From an uncultured Burkholderiales bacterium (GTDB lineage Bacteria; Pseudomonadota; Gammaproteobacteria; Burkholderiales; Burkholderiaceae_D), in assembly GCA_937872165.1 (NCBI GenBank), contig CALMOR010000056.1, positions 2,214-18,211 of the forward strand: 15,998 bases of DNA, in the 5' to 3' direction. Below are positions 7,450 to 15,600 of this stretch, piece after piece (the first letter of the stretch is position 1; each line of letters starts with the position of its first letter). Below the pieces are notes generated by a model. The model saw only the letters and a list, made by a program, of their open reading frames with translations. It was not told the DNA's origin and did not search any database. The translations under genes were made by a program, and so were the position numbers.

Positions 7450-8697
7450 ATGAAATTCGAAAAAAAGTCTAGCACAGCCCTTCGCCTCGCAAGCTCGTCG
7501 GACCCTGTATTCAAAGAGATGAATCAAAGCGGATTAATCCCCGCCCTCTTTACTTCCGATCATTCGATTCGCGGATTCAATTCGTCCATCTGGGGGTTGC
7601 GAAGAGCGCTGCAAGTGGCGGCTTTCGGATCGCTCGTCTGCGCGTCAGCGCACGGACAGACCCCGGCGCAACCCGAGACGCCCCGTTACCCGACCGCCGA
7701 CGACGGATCGTCGGGCCGCCGGTCGCCCGCGACGAGCGACGTCTTCGTCGACACGGCGCCCGACACCTACGCGGTCGTGCGCGGCGACACGCTGTGGGGG
7801 ATCGCCGGCCGCTTCCTGAAGCAGCCCTGGCGCTGGCCGCAGATCTGGCAGATGAATCGCGACCAGATCCGCAACCCGCACTGGATCTACCCGGGCCAGA
7901 CCATCGTCCTCGATCGAACCACCGGCACGATGCGGCTCGGGACCGGGCCGAACGCGAACGGAACGGTCAAGCTGTCCCCGCAGATCCGCTCGGAGACGAG
8001 TCGCGACGCCATCCCGAGCATCGCGCCCGAGGCCATCGAGCCCTATCTCTCGCAGCCACTGATCGTCGACACCGCGACCATGCGGGACGCGCCGCGCGTG
8101 GTGGCCTCGAGGGAGCGTGTCGTCCTCGGCGTGGGCGACGTCGCTTATGTCTCGGGCATCGTCGATCCTTCCGTCACGAACTATCAGGTGTTTCGTCCGG
8201 GACGCCCGCTGCGGGACCCGGACAGCGGCGACGTCATCGCCTACCAGTCCGACTACCTGGGTACCGCCCGGGTCACGCGACCCGGCAACCCGGCCACCGT
8301 GACCATCATGTCGTCGAAGCTCGAGATCAACGCCGGTGACCGACTCGTGCCGGCGACCAAGGCGGGCGTCATCAGCTACGCGCCGCATGCGCCGCCCGGG
8401 CCCATCAGCGGCCGCGTGATCTCGATCTACTCGGGCGTGCAGTACGCAGGAGCGAGCATGATCGTCGCGATCAACCGCGGTTCCGACGACGGGCTCGACG
8501 TCGGTTCGGTCCTCGCGCTGAAGACCTTCGGCAGGACGATCGTCGACCGGACCAACGGCGCGCGCGAGACGATCACGTTGCCAGACGAGCGGAAGGGTCT
8601 GCTGTTCGTCTTCCGCGTCTTCGATCACATCGCGTATGGGCTGATCGCGTCCACCGCGGAAGCGGTCGAGATCGGCGACGTGGTGACGCAGCCTTGA
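7450..8697 (+). CDS. Secreted LysM-domain peptidoglycan-binding protein
   Basis: This exported protein has one LysM domain at about residues 107-155 (YAVVRGDTLWGIAGRFLKQP, then WPQIWQMNRDQIRNP and IYPGQTIVL), which binds the glycan strands of peptidoglycan. It is followed by roughly 250 residues without a recognised catalytic motif (GVGDVAYVSGI, INAGDRLVP, NRGSDDGLDVGSVLAL). The family regularly precedes dprA in betaproteobacteria; its cellular role is not well defined. The frame is 415 aa from ATG 7450, but the first 49 codons are AT-rich and atypical. A textbook signal peptide (RRALQVAAFGSLVCASAHG) begins only at residue 50, so the true start may be the TTG at 7597 or the ATG at 7519. The gene ends 10 nt before dprA, implying co-transcription. 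Confidence 0.87.
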   Translation: MKFEKKSSTALRLASSSDPVFKEMNQSGLIPALFTSDHSIRGFNSSIWGLRRALQVAAFGSLVCASAHGQTPAQPETPRYPTADDGSSGRRSPATSDVFVDTAPDTYAVVRGDTLWGIAGRFLKQPWRWPQIWQMNRDQIRNPHWIYPGQTIVLDRTTGTMRLGTGPNANGTVKLSPQIRSETSRDAIPSIAPEAIEPYLSQPLIVDTATMRDAPRVVASRERVVLGVGDVAYVSGIVDPSVTNYQVFRPGRPLRDPDSGDVIAYQSDYLGTARVTRPGNPATVTIMSSKLEINAGDRLVPATKAGVISYAPHAPPGPISGRVISIYSGVQYAGASMIVAINRGSDDGLDVGSVLALKTFGRTIVDRTNGARETITLPDERKGLLFVFRVFDHIAYGLIASTAEAVEIGDVVTQP

Positions 8698-8707
8698 CGG
8701 GGCTGCC

Positions 8708-9841
8708 ATGTCCGCCGAAGGACTCGGCGAGGACGAACTCGCCGGCTGGCTGCGACTGACCCACACGCCGGGCGTCGGGCCGGCGACCTGTCGAGCGCTG
8801 CTGGCCGCGTTCGGCCTTCCCGACGCCGTGCTCGCGGCCGGACGCGAAGCGCTGCTGCACGTCGTTCCGTCCACGGTCGCCGACGCGCTCCGCGCGGGGC
8901 CGTCGCCTGCTCTCGAGAACCTGATCGAGCGAACGAAGGCCTGGATGGGCGATGCCGGCAATCACGTCGTCACGCTGGCGGACAGCCGCTATCCGACGGC
9001 GCTGCTCGAGACCACCGATCCGCCGCCTCTGCTGCACGTCAAGGGCGACGTCTCGCTGCTCGGACCGAACACGCTGGCGATCGTCGGCAGCCGCAATGCG
9101 ACGGCGCAGGGCGCGATCGACGCCCGTCGCTTCGCCGAAGCGCTGGCGGCGGCGGGGTACACGATCGTCAGCGGCCTCGCGCTCGGCATCGATGCCGCGG
9201 CTCACGAAGGTGCGCTCGCCGCGGGAGCGACGGGCGCGCGGACGATCGCGGTCGTCGGCACCGGTGCCGACCTCGTCTATCCGTCGGCTCACCGCGCACT
9301 CGCTCACCGCATCGCCGACTCCGGTGCCATCGTCTCGGAGCTGCCGCTCGGCACCGCGGCGGCCGCGCATCATTTCCCCCGGCGCAACCGCATCATCGCG
9401 GGGCTGTCGCGCGGCGTGCTGGTGATGGAGGCGGCTGCGCGCTCGGGTTCGCTGATCACCGCACGGCTCGCCTCGGAATGCAGCCGCGACGTCTTCGCCG
9501 TTCCGGGCTCGATCCATTCACCGCTGGCGAAGGGCTGCCATCAGTTGATCCGGCAAGGCGCCAAGCTGGTCGAATCGGTGGCCGACGTGCTCGACGAGTT
9601 GCCCGTCGTCCGCAGGGCCCCCTCCTCCGCAGACGCGCCGCGAGGATCGACCCGCGCGACCCCCGACGCGGACCACCAACGCCTCGTCGCGCTGCTCGGC
9701 TTCGATCCCGTCACGCACGACGATCTCGCGATGCGTACCGGCTGGACCGCGCAACGCGTGGCCGCATTGCTGCTCGATCTCGAACTCGCGGGGATGCTCG
9801 CGCGGCTACCGGGCGGGCGGGTTCAACGGTTGGTCGCGTGA
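8708..9841 (+). CDS. dprA: DNA-processing protein DprA (Smf)
   Basis: DprA binds incoming single-stranded DNA in natural transformation, protects it and loads RecA. The 377-aa protein has an N-terminal helical/SAM-like region (about 8-80, with THTPGVGPATCRALL) and the central Rossmann-type DprA domain: AIVGSRNAT (124-132), IVSGLALGIDAAAH (153-166), VVGTGADLVYP (182-192), FPRRNRIIAGLS (223-234) and ARSGSLITA (244-252). It ends in a winged-helix C-terminal domain of the DML1-like type (about 318-377, HDDLAMRTGWTAQRVAALLL). A low-complexity linker lies at about 301-317. All motifs are intact, so it should be functional. Its start is 10 nt after the LysM gene; the next gene smg follows after 75 bp. 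Confidence 0.95.
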   Translation: MSAEGLGEDELAGWLRLTHTPGVGPATCRALLAAFGLPDAVLAAGREALLHVVPSTVADALRAGPSPALENLIERTKAWMGDAGNHVVTLADSRYPTALLETTDPPPLLHVKGDVSLLGPNTLAIVGSRNATAQGAIDARRFAEALAAAGYTIVSGLALGIDAAAHEGALAAGATGARTIAVVGTGADLVYPSAHRALAHRIADSGAIVSELPLGTAAAAHHFPRRNRIIAGLSRGVLVMEAAARSGSLITARLASECSRDVFAVPGSIHSPLAKGCHQLIRQGAKLVESVADVLDELPVVRRAPSSADAPRGSTRATPDADHQRLVALLGFDPVTHDDLAMRTGWTAQRVAALLLDLELAGMLARLPGGRVQRLVA

Positions 9842-9879
9842 CCCTGCGATGGCTCCACGCAACGGACGCCGCAGGCGAC

Positions 9880-9908
9880 TTGAACCGAACATCGGGGCGG
9901 GTTACATT
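9880..9908 (+). promoter_or_regulatory. Sigma-70-type promoter for smg
   Basis: TTGAAC (9880-9885) and TACATT (9903-9908) are separated by 17 bp, a good housekeeping promoter. The expected transcription start is about 9915-9917, at or next to the smg ATG (9917), so the mRNA would be leaderless or nearly so. This agrees with the lack of any Shine-Dalgarno sequence before smg. Confidence 0.6.
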
Positions 9909-9916
9909 GACGGCAC

Positions 9917-10375
9917 ATGTTCGATGTCCTCGTCTATCTTTACGAGAATTACTACCGGCCCGATGCGTGCCCCGATGCGGACACGCTCGCCAGGAAACTG
10001 TCCGCAGCCGGCTTCGAAGGCGACGAGATCGACAGCGCGCTGTCCTGGCTCTCCGGCCTCGCGACCGTCACCCAGACCACCATTCCGGTCGCCTACGCGG
10101 ACAGTTCGTCGTTCCGCATCTACGTCGACGTCGAATACGAACGCCTGAGTGCCGAGTGCATCGGCTTCCTGTCGTTCCTCGAATCGGCCGGCGTGCTCAA
10201 TCCGCTGCTGCGCGAAGTGGTCATCGAACGGGCTCTCGCCACCGACGAGACGCCGGTGTCCCTCGAGTCGCTGAGGGTGATCGTGTTGATGGTCTTCTGG
10301 AGTCAGGGCGAGGAGCCCGATGCGCTGATCCTCGAGGAGTTGCTCGAGGACGGCGCGCCCCGCCAGATGCATTGA
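9917..10375 (+). CDS. smg: Smg family protein (DUF494)
   Basis: Smg is a small conserved cytoplasmic protein (152 aa, normal length) of unknown biochemical role, found beside dprA, def or topoisomerase genes across beta- and gammaproteobacteria. It is recognised by its N-terminus MFDVLVYLYENYY, an acidic helical middle (GFEGDEIDSALSWLSGL), FRIYVDVEYERLSAECIGFL, and the C-terminal LRVIVLMVFWSQGEEPD. There are no membrane segments or catalytic motifs. It lies between dprA and topB and has its own promoter overlapping the start. The start is fixed by the conserved MFDVL and the absence of coding sense upstream. Confidence 0.93.
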   Translation: MFDVLVYLYENYYRPDACPDADTLARKLSAAGFEGDEIDSALSWLSGLATVTQTTIPVAYADSSSFRIYVDVEYERLSAECIGFLSFLESAGVLNPLLREVVIERALATDETPVSLESLRVIVLMVFWSQGEEPDALILEELLEDGAPRQMH

Positions 10376-10403
10376 AACGCCCGGACGCCACGCCATATCG
10401 GGT

Positions 10404-10433
10404 TTGCGGCAGTAAAAATCTTGCGCGTATGAT
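10404..10433 (+). promoter_or_regulatory. Sigma-70-type promoter for topB
   Basis: TTGCGG (10404-10409) and TATGAT (10428-10433) lie 18 bp apart, with an A-rich spacer. The -10 matches consensus at five of six positions. Transcription should start near 10440, giving a leader of about 118 nt before topB. It lies 29 bp after the smg stop codon, so topB can be expressed apart from dprA-smg. Confidence 0.6.
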
Positions 10434-10447
10434 CCCGGCCTCCGAGT

Positions 10448-10490
10448 AGCGCGGCACGCCGGTCGAGCTCTCACCTCGACCGTCCGCGCT
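10448..10490 (+). ncRNA. Structured 5' leader of topB: main hairpin
   Basis: AGCGCGG (10448-10454) pairs fully with CCGCGCT (10484-10490). Inside it, CGGTCGAG (10460-10467) pairs fully with CTCGACCG (10475-10482) around a 7-nt loop; the two stems are separated by a 5/1-nt internal loop. That is 15 base pairs in 43 nt. No T-tract follows, so it is not a plain terminator. I recognise no known riboswitch or leader family here. It may control topB translation or mRNA stability. Confidence 0.45.
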
Positions 10491-10499
10491 GTGAAGCGC
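10486..10499 (+). ncRNA. Alternative topB leader hairpin with GUGA tetraloop
   Basis: GCGCT (10486-10490) can pair with AGCGC (10495-10499) around GTGA, a GNRA-type tetraloop. Its 5' arm is part of the 3' arm of the larger leader hairpin, so the two structures exclude each other. Another 5-bp stem, CGCCG/CGGCG (10525-10529 and 10535-10539), lies closer to the topB start. Confidence 0.35.
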
Positions 10500-10557
10500 A
10501 GCGACTCCATCCCGATCCGAACCGCGCCGTCCTCCGGCGACTTCCAGTGCAGGTGAA

Positions 10558-13197
10558 ATGAGCAAGGCACTCATCATTGCCGAGAAGCCCTCTGTCGCCA
10601 ACGATATCGCGCGTGCGCTCGGCGGCTTCAAGAAGCACGACGACTACTTCGAATCGGACGACTACGTCCTGTCGTCGGCGATCGGTCACCTCGTCGAGAT
10701 CGCCGCGCCCGAGGAGTTCGACGTCAAGCGCGGCAAGTGGAGCTTCGCCAACCTGCCGGTCATCCCGCCGCACTTCGACCTCAACCCGATCGCGAAGACC
10801 GAGTCGAGGCTCAAGCTGCTGACGCGCCTCATCAAGCGGAAGGACGTCGATCAGCTGATCAACGCGTGCGACGCGGGACGCGAAGGGGAACTCATCTTCC
10901 GGCTGATCGCGCAGCACGCGAAGGCGAAGCAGCCGGTGCAACGCCTGTGGCTGCAGTCGATGACGCAGGGCGCGATCCGCGAGGGCTTCACGCGCCTGCG
11001 GTCCGACCAGCAGATGCATCCGCTCGCCGATGCCGCGAAGAGCCGGTCCGAGGCCGACTGGCTGATCGGCATCAACGGCACGCGTGCGATGACCGCGTTC
11101 AACTCGAAGGGCGGGGGCTTCTTCCTCACCACCGTCGGGCGCGTGCAGACGCCGACGCTGTCGATCGTGGTCGAGCGCGAAGAGAAGATCAAGCAGTTCG
11201 TCCCGCGCGACTACTGGGAAGTCCAGGCCGAGTTCGTCGCGGCCGCCGGCGTCTATCCGGGTCGCTGGTTCGACCCGAAGTTCAAGAGGACCGACGACGA
11301 TCCGCATCAACGCGACTCGCGGCTGTGGGGCAAGGCCGCGGCGGACTCGATCGTGGCGGCGTGCCGCGGCAGGAGCGGGACCGTCACCGAGGAGTCGAAG
11401 CCGTCGACGTCGATGGCGCCGGGGCTCTTCGACCTGACGACCTTGCAGCGCGACGCGAACGGCCGCTTCGGCTTTTCGGCCAAGAACACGCTCGGCCTCG
11501 CACAGGCGCTCTACGAACGTCACAAGGTCCTGACGTATCCGCGGACCGACAGCCGCCATCTGCCCGAGGACTACATCGGCACGGTCAAGGAGACCCTGCA
11601 GATGCTGAAGGACTCGAACAACTACAACGTCGCCGCGTCGATGGTCGCGAAGGGCGGCTGGGTCAAGCCCAACAAGCGCATCTTCGACAACTCGAAGATC
11701 AGCGATCACTTCGCGATCATCCCGACGCTGCAGGCGCCGAAGAATCTCTCCGAGCCGGAGCAGAAGCTCTACGACCTCGTCGTCAAGCGCTTCCTCGCGG
11801 TGTTCTTCCCGCCGGCCGAGTTCCTCGTGACGACGCGCGTCACCGAGGTCTCGGGACACCAGTTCAAGACCGAAGGCAAGGTCCTCGTCGCGCCGGGCTG
11901 GCTGCAGGTCTACGGCAAGGAGGCGCAGGACGACGATGCGAACCTCGTCGCGGTCGCGCCCGGCGAGAAGCCGTTGACCGAGAAGGTCGAGGCGGTGGGT
12001 CTCGTCACGAAGCCGCCGGCGCGCTACACCGAGGCCACCCTGCTGTCCGCGATGGAAGGCGCCGGCAAGCTGATGGACGACGACGACCTTCGCGAAGCGA
12101 TGGCCGGCAAGGGCCTCGGCACGCCGGCGACGCGCGCGGCCATCATCGAAGGACTGCTGTACGAAAAATACATGGTGCGCGAGGGTCGCGAACTGATTCC
12201 GACCGCGAAGGCCTTCCAGCTGATGACGCTGCTGCGCGGTCTCGACGTGACCGAGCTCACCGCGCCCGAGCTGACCGGCGAATGGGAGCACAAGCTGTCG
12301 CTGATGGAGAAGGGGACGATGAGCCGCGAGGCATTCATGCGCGAGATCGCGCAGATGACGCAGATCATCGTCAAGCGGGCGAAGGAGTACGACAGCGACA
12401 CCATCCCCGGCGACTACACGACACTGATCACGCCGTGCCCGAACTGCGCGGGCAAGGTCCGCGAGAACTACCGTCGCTTCGCGTGCGTCGGCGAGAAGAC
12501 GCCCGCCGACATCGGCTGCGGCTTCTCGATCAGCAAGATCCCCGGCGGGCGGCAGTTCGAGATCGCCGAGGTCGAAGAGTTGTTGCAGAAGCGCGAGATC
12601 GGACCGCTGCAAGGCTTTCGCAGCAAGATGGGCCGGCCGTTCGCGGCCATCCTGAAGATCGTGCCCGACGACGAGACGAGGAACCTCAAGCTCGAGTTCG
12701 ATTTCGGTCAGTCGAACGACGACGAGAACAGCGAGCCTGTGGACTTCACCGGGCAGACGCTGCTCGGCGCGTGCCCCCGGTGCAGCGGAGCCGTACACGA
12801 ACTCGGCCTGTCGTACGTCTGCGAGAACGCGGTCAATCCGCCCCGCAGCTGCACGTTCAAGACCGGCAAGATCATCCTTCAGCAAGAGGTCGCGCCCGAC
12901 CAGATCCGCAAGCTGCTCGAGACCGGCAAGACGGACCTGCTGCCGGGCTTCAAGTCGTCGCGCACCAACCGCTTCTTCAAGGCCTTCCTGATCTGGGACG
13001 TGGCGAAGGACAAGGTCGCGTTCGAGTTCGAACCCCGCAAACCGGCGGCCCAGGCGGCACCTGCGAAGACGAAGACGAACGGAGCGGTCGAGGAACCGGC
13101 GGTCGTCGTCACGGCCACCCGGACACCGGCGCCGAAGAAGGCGATCGCGAAGAAGACGCCCACGAAACGAGCTGCGCGCAAGACCGCCGCGGCCTAG
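10558..13197 (+). CDS. topB: DNA topoisomerase III (type IA)
   Basis: This type IA topoisomerase cuts one DNA strand through a 5'-phosphotyrosine link and is used to decatenate and resolve DNA. The 879-aa protein begins with a Toprim domain (ALIIAEKPSVA with Glu9; NACDAGREGELIFR with Asp105) and continues through the type IA core to the active-site Tyr327 in LTYPRTDSRHLPED, then PPARYTEATLL and GKGLGTPATRA. The C-terminus has two Cys4 sites: C627, C630, C643 and C654, then C739, C742, C755 and C765. A Lys/Ala/Thr-rich basic tail follows (about 827-879). The DAGREGE form of Toprim and the dprA-smg-topB order favour TopB over TopA. The start has AGGTGA just upstream. All catalytic residues are present. 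Confidence 0.95.
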   Translation: MSKALIIAEKPSVANDIARALGGFKKHDDYFESDDYVLSSAIGHLVEIAAPEEFDVKRGKWSFANLPVIPPHFDLNPIAKTESRLKLLTRLIKRKDVDQLINACDAGREGELIFRLIAQHAKAKQPVQRLWLQSMTQGAIREGFTRLRSDQQMHPLADAAKSRSEADWLIGINGTRAMTAFNSKGGGFFLTTVGRVQTPTLSIVVEREEKIKQFVPRDYWEVQAEFVAAAGVYPGRWFDPKFKRTDDDPHQRDSRLWGKAAADSIVAACRGRSGTVTEESKPSTSMAPGLFDLTTLQRDANGRFGFSAKNTLGLAQALYERHKVLTYPRTDSRHLPEDYIGTVKETLQMLKDSNNYNVAASMVAKGGWVKPNKRIFDNSKISDHFAIIPTLQAPKNLSEPEQKLYDLVVKRFLAVFFPPAEFLVTTRVTEVSGHQFKTEGKVLVAPGWLQVYGKEAQDDDANLVAVAPGEKPLTEKVEAVGLVTKPPARYTEATLLSAMEGAGKLMDDDDLREAMAGKGLGTPATRAAIIEGLLYEKYMVREGRELIPTAKAFQLMTLLRGLDVTELTAPELTGEWEHKLSLMEKGTMSREAFMREIAQMTQIIVKRAKEYDSDTIPGDYTTLITPCPNCAGKVRENYRRFACVGEKTPADIGCGFSISKIPGGRQFEIAEVEELLQKREIGPLQGFRSKMGRPFAAILKIVPDDETRNLKLEFDFGQSNDDENSEPVDFTGQTLLGACPRCSGAVHELGLSYVCENAVNPPRSCTFKTGKIILQQEVAPDQIRKLLETGKTDLLPGFKSSRTNRFFKAFLIWDVAKDKVAFEFEPRKPAAQAAPAKTKTNGAVEEPAVVVTATRTPAPKKAIAKKTPTKRAARKTAAA

Positions 13198-13216
13198 CGG
13201 CCGATCGCATCGGCCG
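13198..13216 (+). terminator. Hairpin directly after topB, possible terminator
   Basis: CGGCCGAT (13198-13205) and ATCGGCCG (13209-13216) form a perfect 8-bp stem with a 3-nt loop, starting at the base after the topB stop codon. Only a short pyrimidine stretch (TCTCCCC) follows instead of a T-tract, so termination may be weak or factor-assisted; the stem may also protect the mRNA 3' end. Confidence 0.4.
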
Positions 13217-13269
13217 TCTCCCCGGTGCCGGGCAGTCTCGAGGAATACCCTCGGTCGCACCTGAAGGCA

Positions 13270-13298
13270 TTGCGCGCCCGACGGTCGAACGCAATAAT
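13270..13298 (+). promoter_or_regulatory. Candidate promoter of the 3HB-oligomer hydrolase gene
   Basis: TTGCGC (13270-13275) and AATAAT (13293-13298) lie 17 bp apart in the 186-bp gap after topB. The -10 box matches consensus at five of six positions, the -35 box at three. The predicted leader is about 79 nt. The rest of the gap, apart from the topB hairpin, holds nothing else that I recognise. Confidence 0.45.
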
Positions 13299-13383
13299 CC
13301 GGGCGCCTTCGCCGTCGCCGGTGGATTCGCACGCGACGCGCGAAGCGCCTTCGCTGACATCGATCAGACACTGGAGACCGCGC

Positions 13384-15549
13384 ATGGCCGCCGACCGCTG
13401 CCCGCTGGACCTATCGACCCTTGCTGTCCCGTCGCCGCGGCGCCCGCCTTCTCGGAAGGCGCGTTCATCCGCGAGCCTGCTCTTCGCCGTCCTGCTCGCG
13501 TCGTGCGGCAACGACGACGGCGGACCTCCGGCGCTCGACCTCAACGTCAAGCCGAGCTATCTCGGCGCGATCAACGTCGCGTCGTACGACGGGGCGAGCG
13601 ACGACCTGCTGACCGGCGGCCTCGGCCGGACCGGGCTCGGCGCGGCCGTCGGACCGGCGTTCGCGAACCCGACCAGCCCGACCGCGGTGGAGCTGCGACG
13701 GTCGGCGATCTACAACAACTACCGTGCGTTGGTCGACCCGACCGCGGCCGGCGGCTACGGCACGCTGTACGGTCCCAACGTGGACTCGGCCGGCAACGTC
13801 ACCACGAGCGAAGGGAAGATCGCGGGCACCGAGTACATCGCGTTCTCGGACGACGGCAGCGGACGCGAGAACGTGACGCTGATGGTCCAGGTGCCGAGCA
13901 CGTTCGATCCGGCCAACGCGTGCATCGAGACGGCGACGTCGTCGGGATCGCGCGGCGTCTATGGCGCCATCTCGGCAGGCGAATGGGGCCTCAAGCGCGG
14001 TTGCGCCGTGGCCTACACGGACAAGGGCACCAACCCCGCGCCCCACGACCTGCAGAACGACACGGTCGCACTGATCGACGGGACTCGGACCTCGTCGGCG
14101 CTCGCGGGCAACAACGCGGTCTTCCGCGCCAACCTGACGACGAGCGAGCTCTCGGCGTTCGACGCGGCGACCCCGAACCGGCTCGCGTTCAAGCATGCCC
14201 ACTCGCAACGCAATCCGGAGAAGGACTGGGGTCGATTCACGCTGCAGGCCGTCGAGTTCGCGTTCTACGCGTTGAACCAGCGCTACGGCATCGCGCAGCC
14301 GGACGGGACACGCGTGCGCACCGTCACGCCGGCCAACACGATCGTCATCGCATCGGCCGCGTCGAACGGCGCCGGGGCGGCGCTCGCAGCCGCCGAGCTC
14401 GACACGTCCGGACTGATCGACGGCGTCGCGGTCGCGGAGCCCAACGTCGAGATCCCGCCGACCGCCGACATCGTGGTCCAGCGCGGCGGCACGACCGTCG
14501 CCAACAGTGGAAAGACTCTTTACGACTACTTCACGAACACGGACCTCTACAGCCTCTGCGCGACCCAATCGACGCAACTGGCCGGCACGCCGGGACAGGC
14601 CCTGATCGTGGCCGCGTTCGCGGCGGCGCGATGCCAGTCGCTGAAGGACGCGGGCCTGTTGACGGCGACGACGACGGCGACGCAGGCCGACGAGGCGCTC
14701 ACGCACCTGCGCACCTACGGCTACTCGCCCGAGTCCGACGCGATCTACGCATCGCTCACCGGCCTCGAGACCTATTCGTCGATCGCGGTCACGTACGCCA
14801 ACACCTACGCCCGGGCGAGCGTGAAGGACAACCTCTGCAACTACAGCTTCGCCGGGGTCGACGCGACCGGCGCTCCGGCCGCTCTTCCGGCGGCAACGCT
14901 GGCGGCACTGTTCGCCAACGGCAACGGCGTCCCGCCGGGCAGCGGCGTCCAGCTGATCAACAACGCGTCGACCGGCGGCGCTAGGCGCAGCATCCTCTCG
15001 ACCTCGCCGAGCACCGGGCGGACCGACTACAACTTCGACGGCTCGCGCTGTCTTCGCGGGCTGCTGACGACGTCGACCGCGCTGCAGACCGGCATCGCGG
15101 AGACCTATCGCAACGGCAACCTGCACGGCAAGCCCGCGGTGATCGTGCACGGCCGCGACGACGCACTGATCCCGGTCAGTCACACGTCGCGTCCCTATCT
15201 GGGGATGAATCGCGTCGTCGAGGGATCGGCCAGCAAGCTGTCGTACATCGAGGTCACGAACGCGCAGCACTTCGATACCTTCATCGGCCTGCCGACGGTG
15301 CTGCCGGGCTACGACTCGCGCTACGTGCCGCTGCACGTCTACCTGGTCCGCGCGCTGGACGCGGTCTACGCGAACCTCAGGTCGGGTACGCCGTTGCCGG
15401 CATCGCAGGTCGTGCGGACGACGCCGCGCGGCGGCGTTCCGGGCGCGGCGTCCGCGATCACCGCCGCGAACGTGCCGGTCTTCGTGGCGACGCCGAGCGC
15501 GGCCAACGCGATCACGGTGAGCGGCAACACGGTATCGATCCCGAACTGA
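13384..15549 (+). CDS. D-(-)-3-hydroxybutyrate oligomer hydrolase, predicted lipoprotein
   Basis: This enzyme hydrolyses soluble 3-hydroxybutyrate dimers and oligomers to monomer, the last step in polyhydroxybutyrate breakdown. The 721-aa product matches the 3HB-oligomer hydrolase family along its length (NYRALVDPTAAGGYGTLYG, ISAGEWGLKRGCAVAYTDKG, LNQRYG). The family nucleophile motif appears as ASNGAGAAL with Ser327. An alpha/beta-hydrolase-type acid and histidine are likely at Asp592/593 (VHGRDDALIP) and His629 (AQHFDTF). The N-terminus has a basic region (RRPPSRKAR), a hydrophobic core and lipobox LASC with Cys41, so it is probably membrane-anchored and outside the cytoplasm. The frame is open back to 13225, but ATG 13384 is preferred because GGAG lies 7 nt upstream and the lipoprotein signal follows. 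A candidate promoter precedes it; a probable protease gene follows after 51 bp. Confidence 0.9.
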   Translation: MAADRCPLDLSTLAVPSPRRPPSRKARSSASLLFAVLLASCGNDDGGPPALDLNVKPSYLGAINVASYDGASDDLLTGGLGRTGLGAAVGPAFANPTSPTAVELRRSAIYNNYRALVDPTAAGGYGTLYGPNVDSAGNVTTSEGKIAGTEYIAFSDDGSGRENVTLMVQVPSTFDPANACIETATSSGSRGVYGAISAGEWGLKRGCAVAYTDKGTNPAPHDLQNDTVALIDGTRTSSALAGNNAVFRANLTTSELSAFDAATPNRLAFKHAHSQRNPEKDWGRFTLQAVEFAFYALNQRYGIAQPDGTRVRTVTPANTIVIASAASNGAGAALAAAELDTSGLIDGVAVAEPNVEIPPTADIVVQRGGTTVANSGKTLYDYFTNTDLYSLCATQSTQLAGTPGQALIVAAFAAARCQSLKDAGLLTATTTATQADEALTHLRTYGYSPESDAIYASLTGLETYSSIAVTYANTYARASVKDNLCNYSFAGVDATGAPAALPAATLAALFANGNGVPPGSGVQLINNASTGGARRSILSTSPSTGRTDYNFDGSRCLRGLLTTSTALQTGIAETYRNGNLHGKPAVIVHGRDDALIPVSHTSRPYLGMNRVVEGSASKLSYIEVTNAQHFDTFIGLPTVLPGYDSRYVPLHVYLVRALDAVYANLRSGTPLPASQVVRTTPRGGVPGAASAITAANVPVFVATPSAANAITVSGNTVSIPN

Positions 15550-15600
15550 CCGGGCCGCGGTCGAAGCCCGAGCATGCCGGACGTCTTTGAGGAGATGGCC

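Noticed and set aside
10471..13371. 966-codon open frame on the minus strand opposite topB
   Set aside because: It lies antisense to a clearly intact topB. Its translation is Arg/Asp/Val/His-rich low-complexity sequence typical of the antisense frame of GC-rich genes.
13225..13383. 53-residue N-terminal extension of the 3HB-oligomer hydrolase
   Set aside because: It would place 53 residues before a lipoprotein signal peptide and overlap the candidate promoter; GGAG 7 nt before ATG 13384 supports the shorter form.
10737..14984. 1415-codon open frame on the plus strand across topB and the hydrolase gene
   Set aside because: It spans two real genes in another frame. Its Arg/Gly/Ala/Asp-rich product has no recognisable domain; stop codons are simply rare at this GC content.
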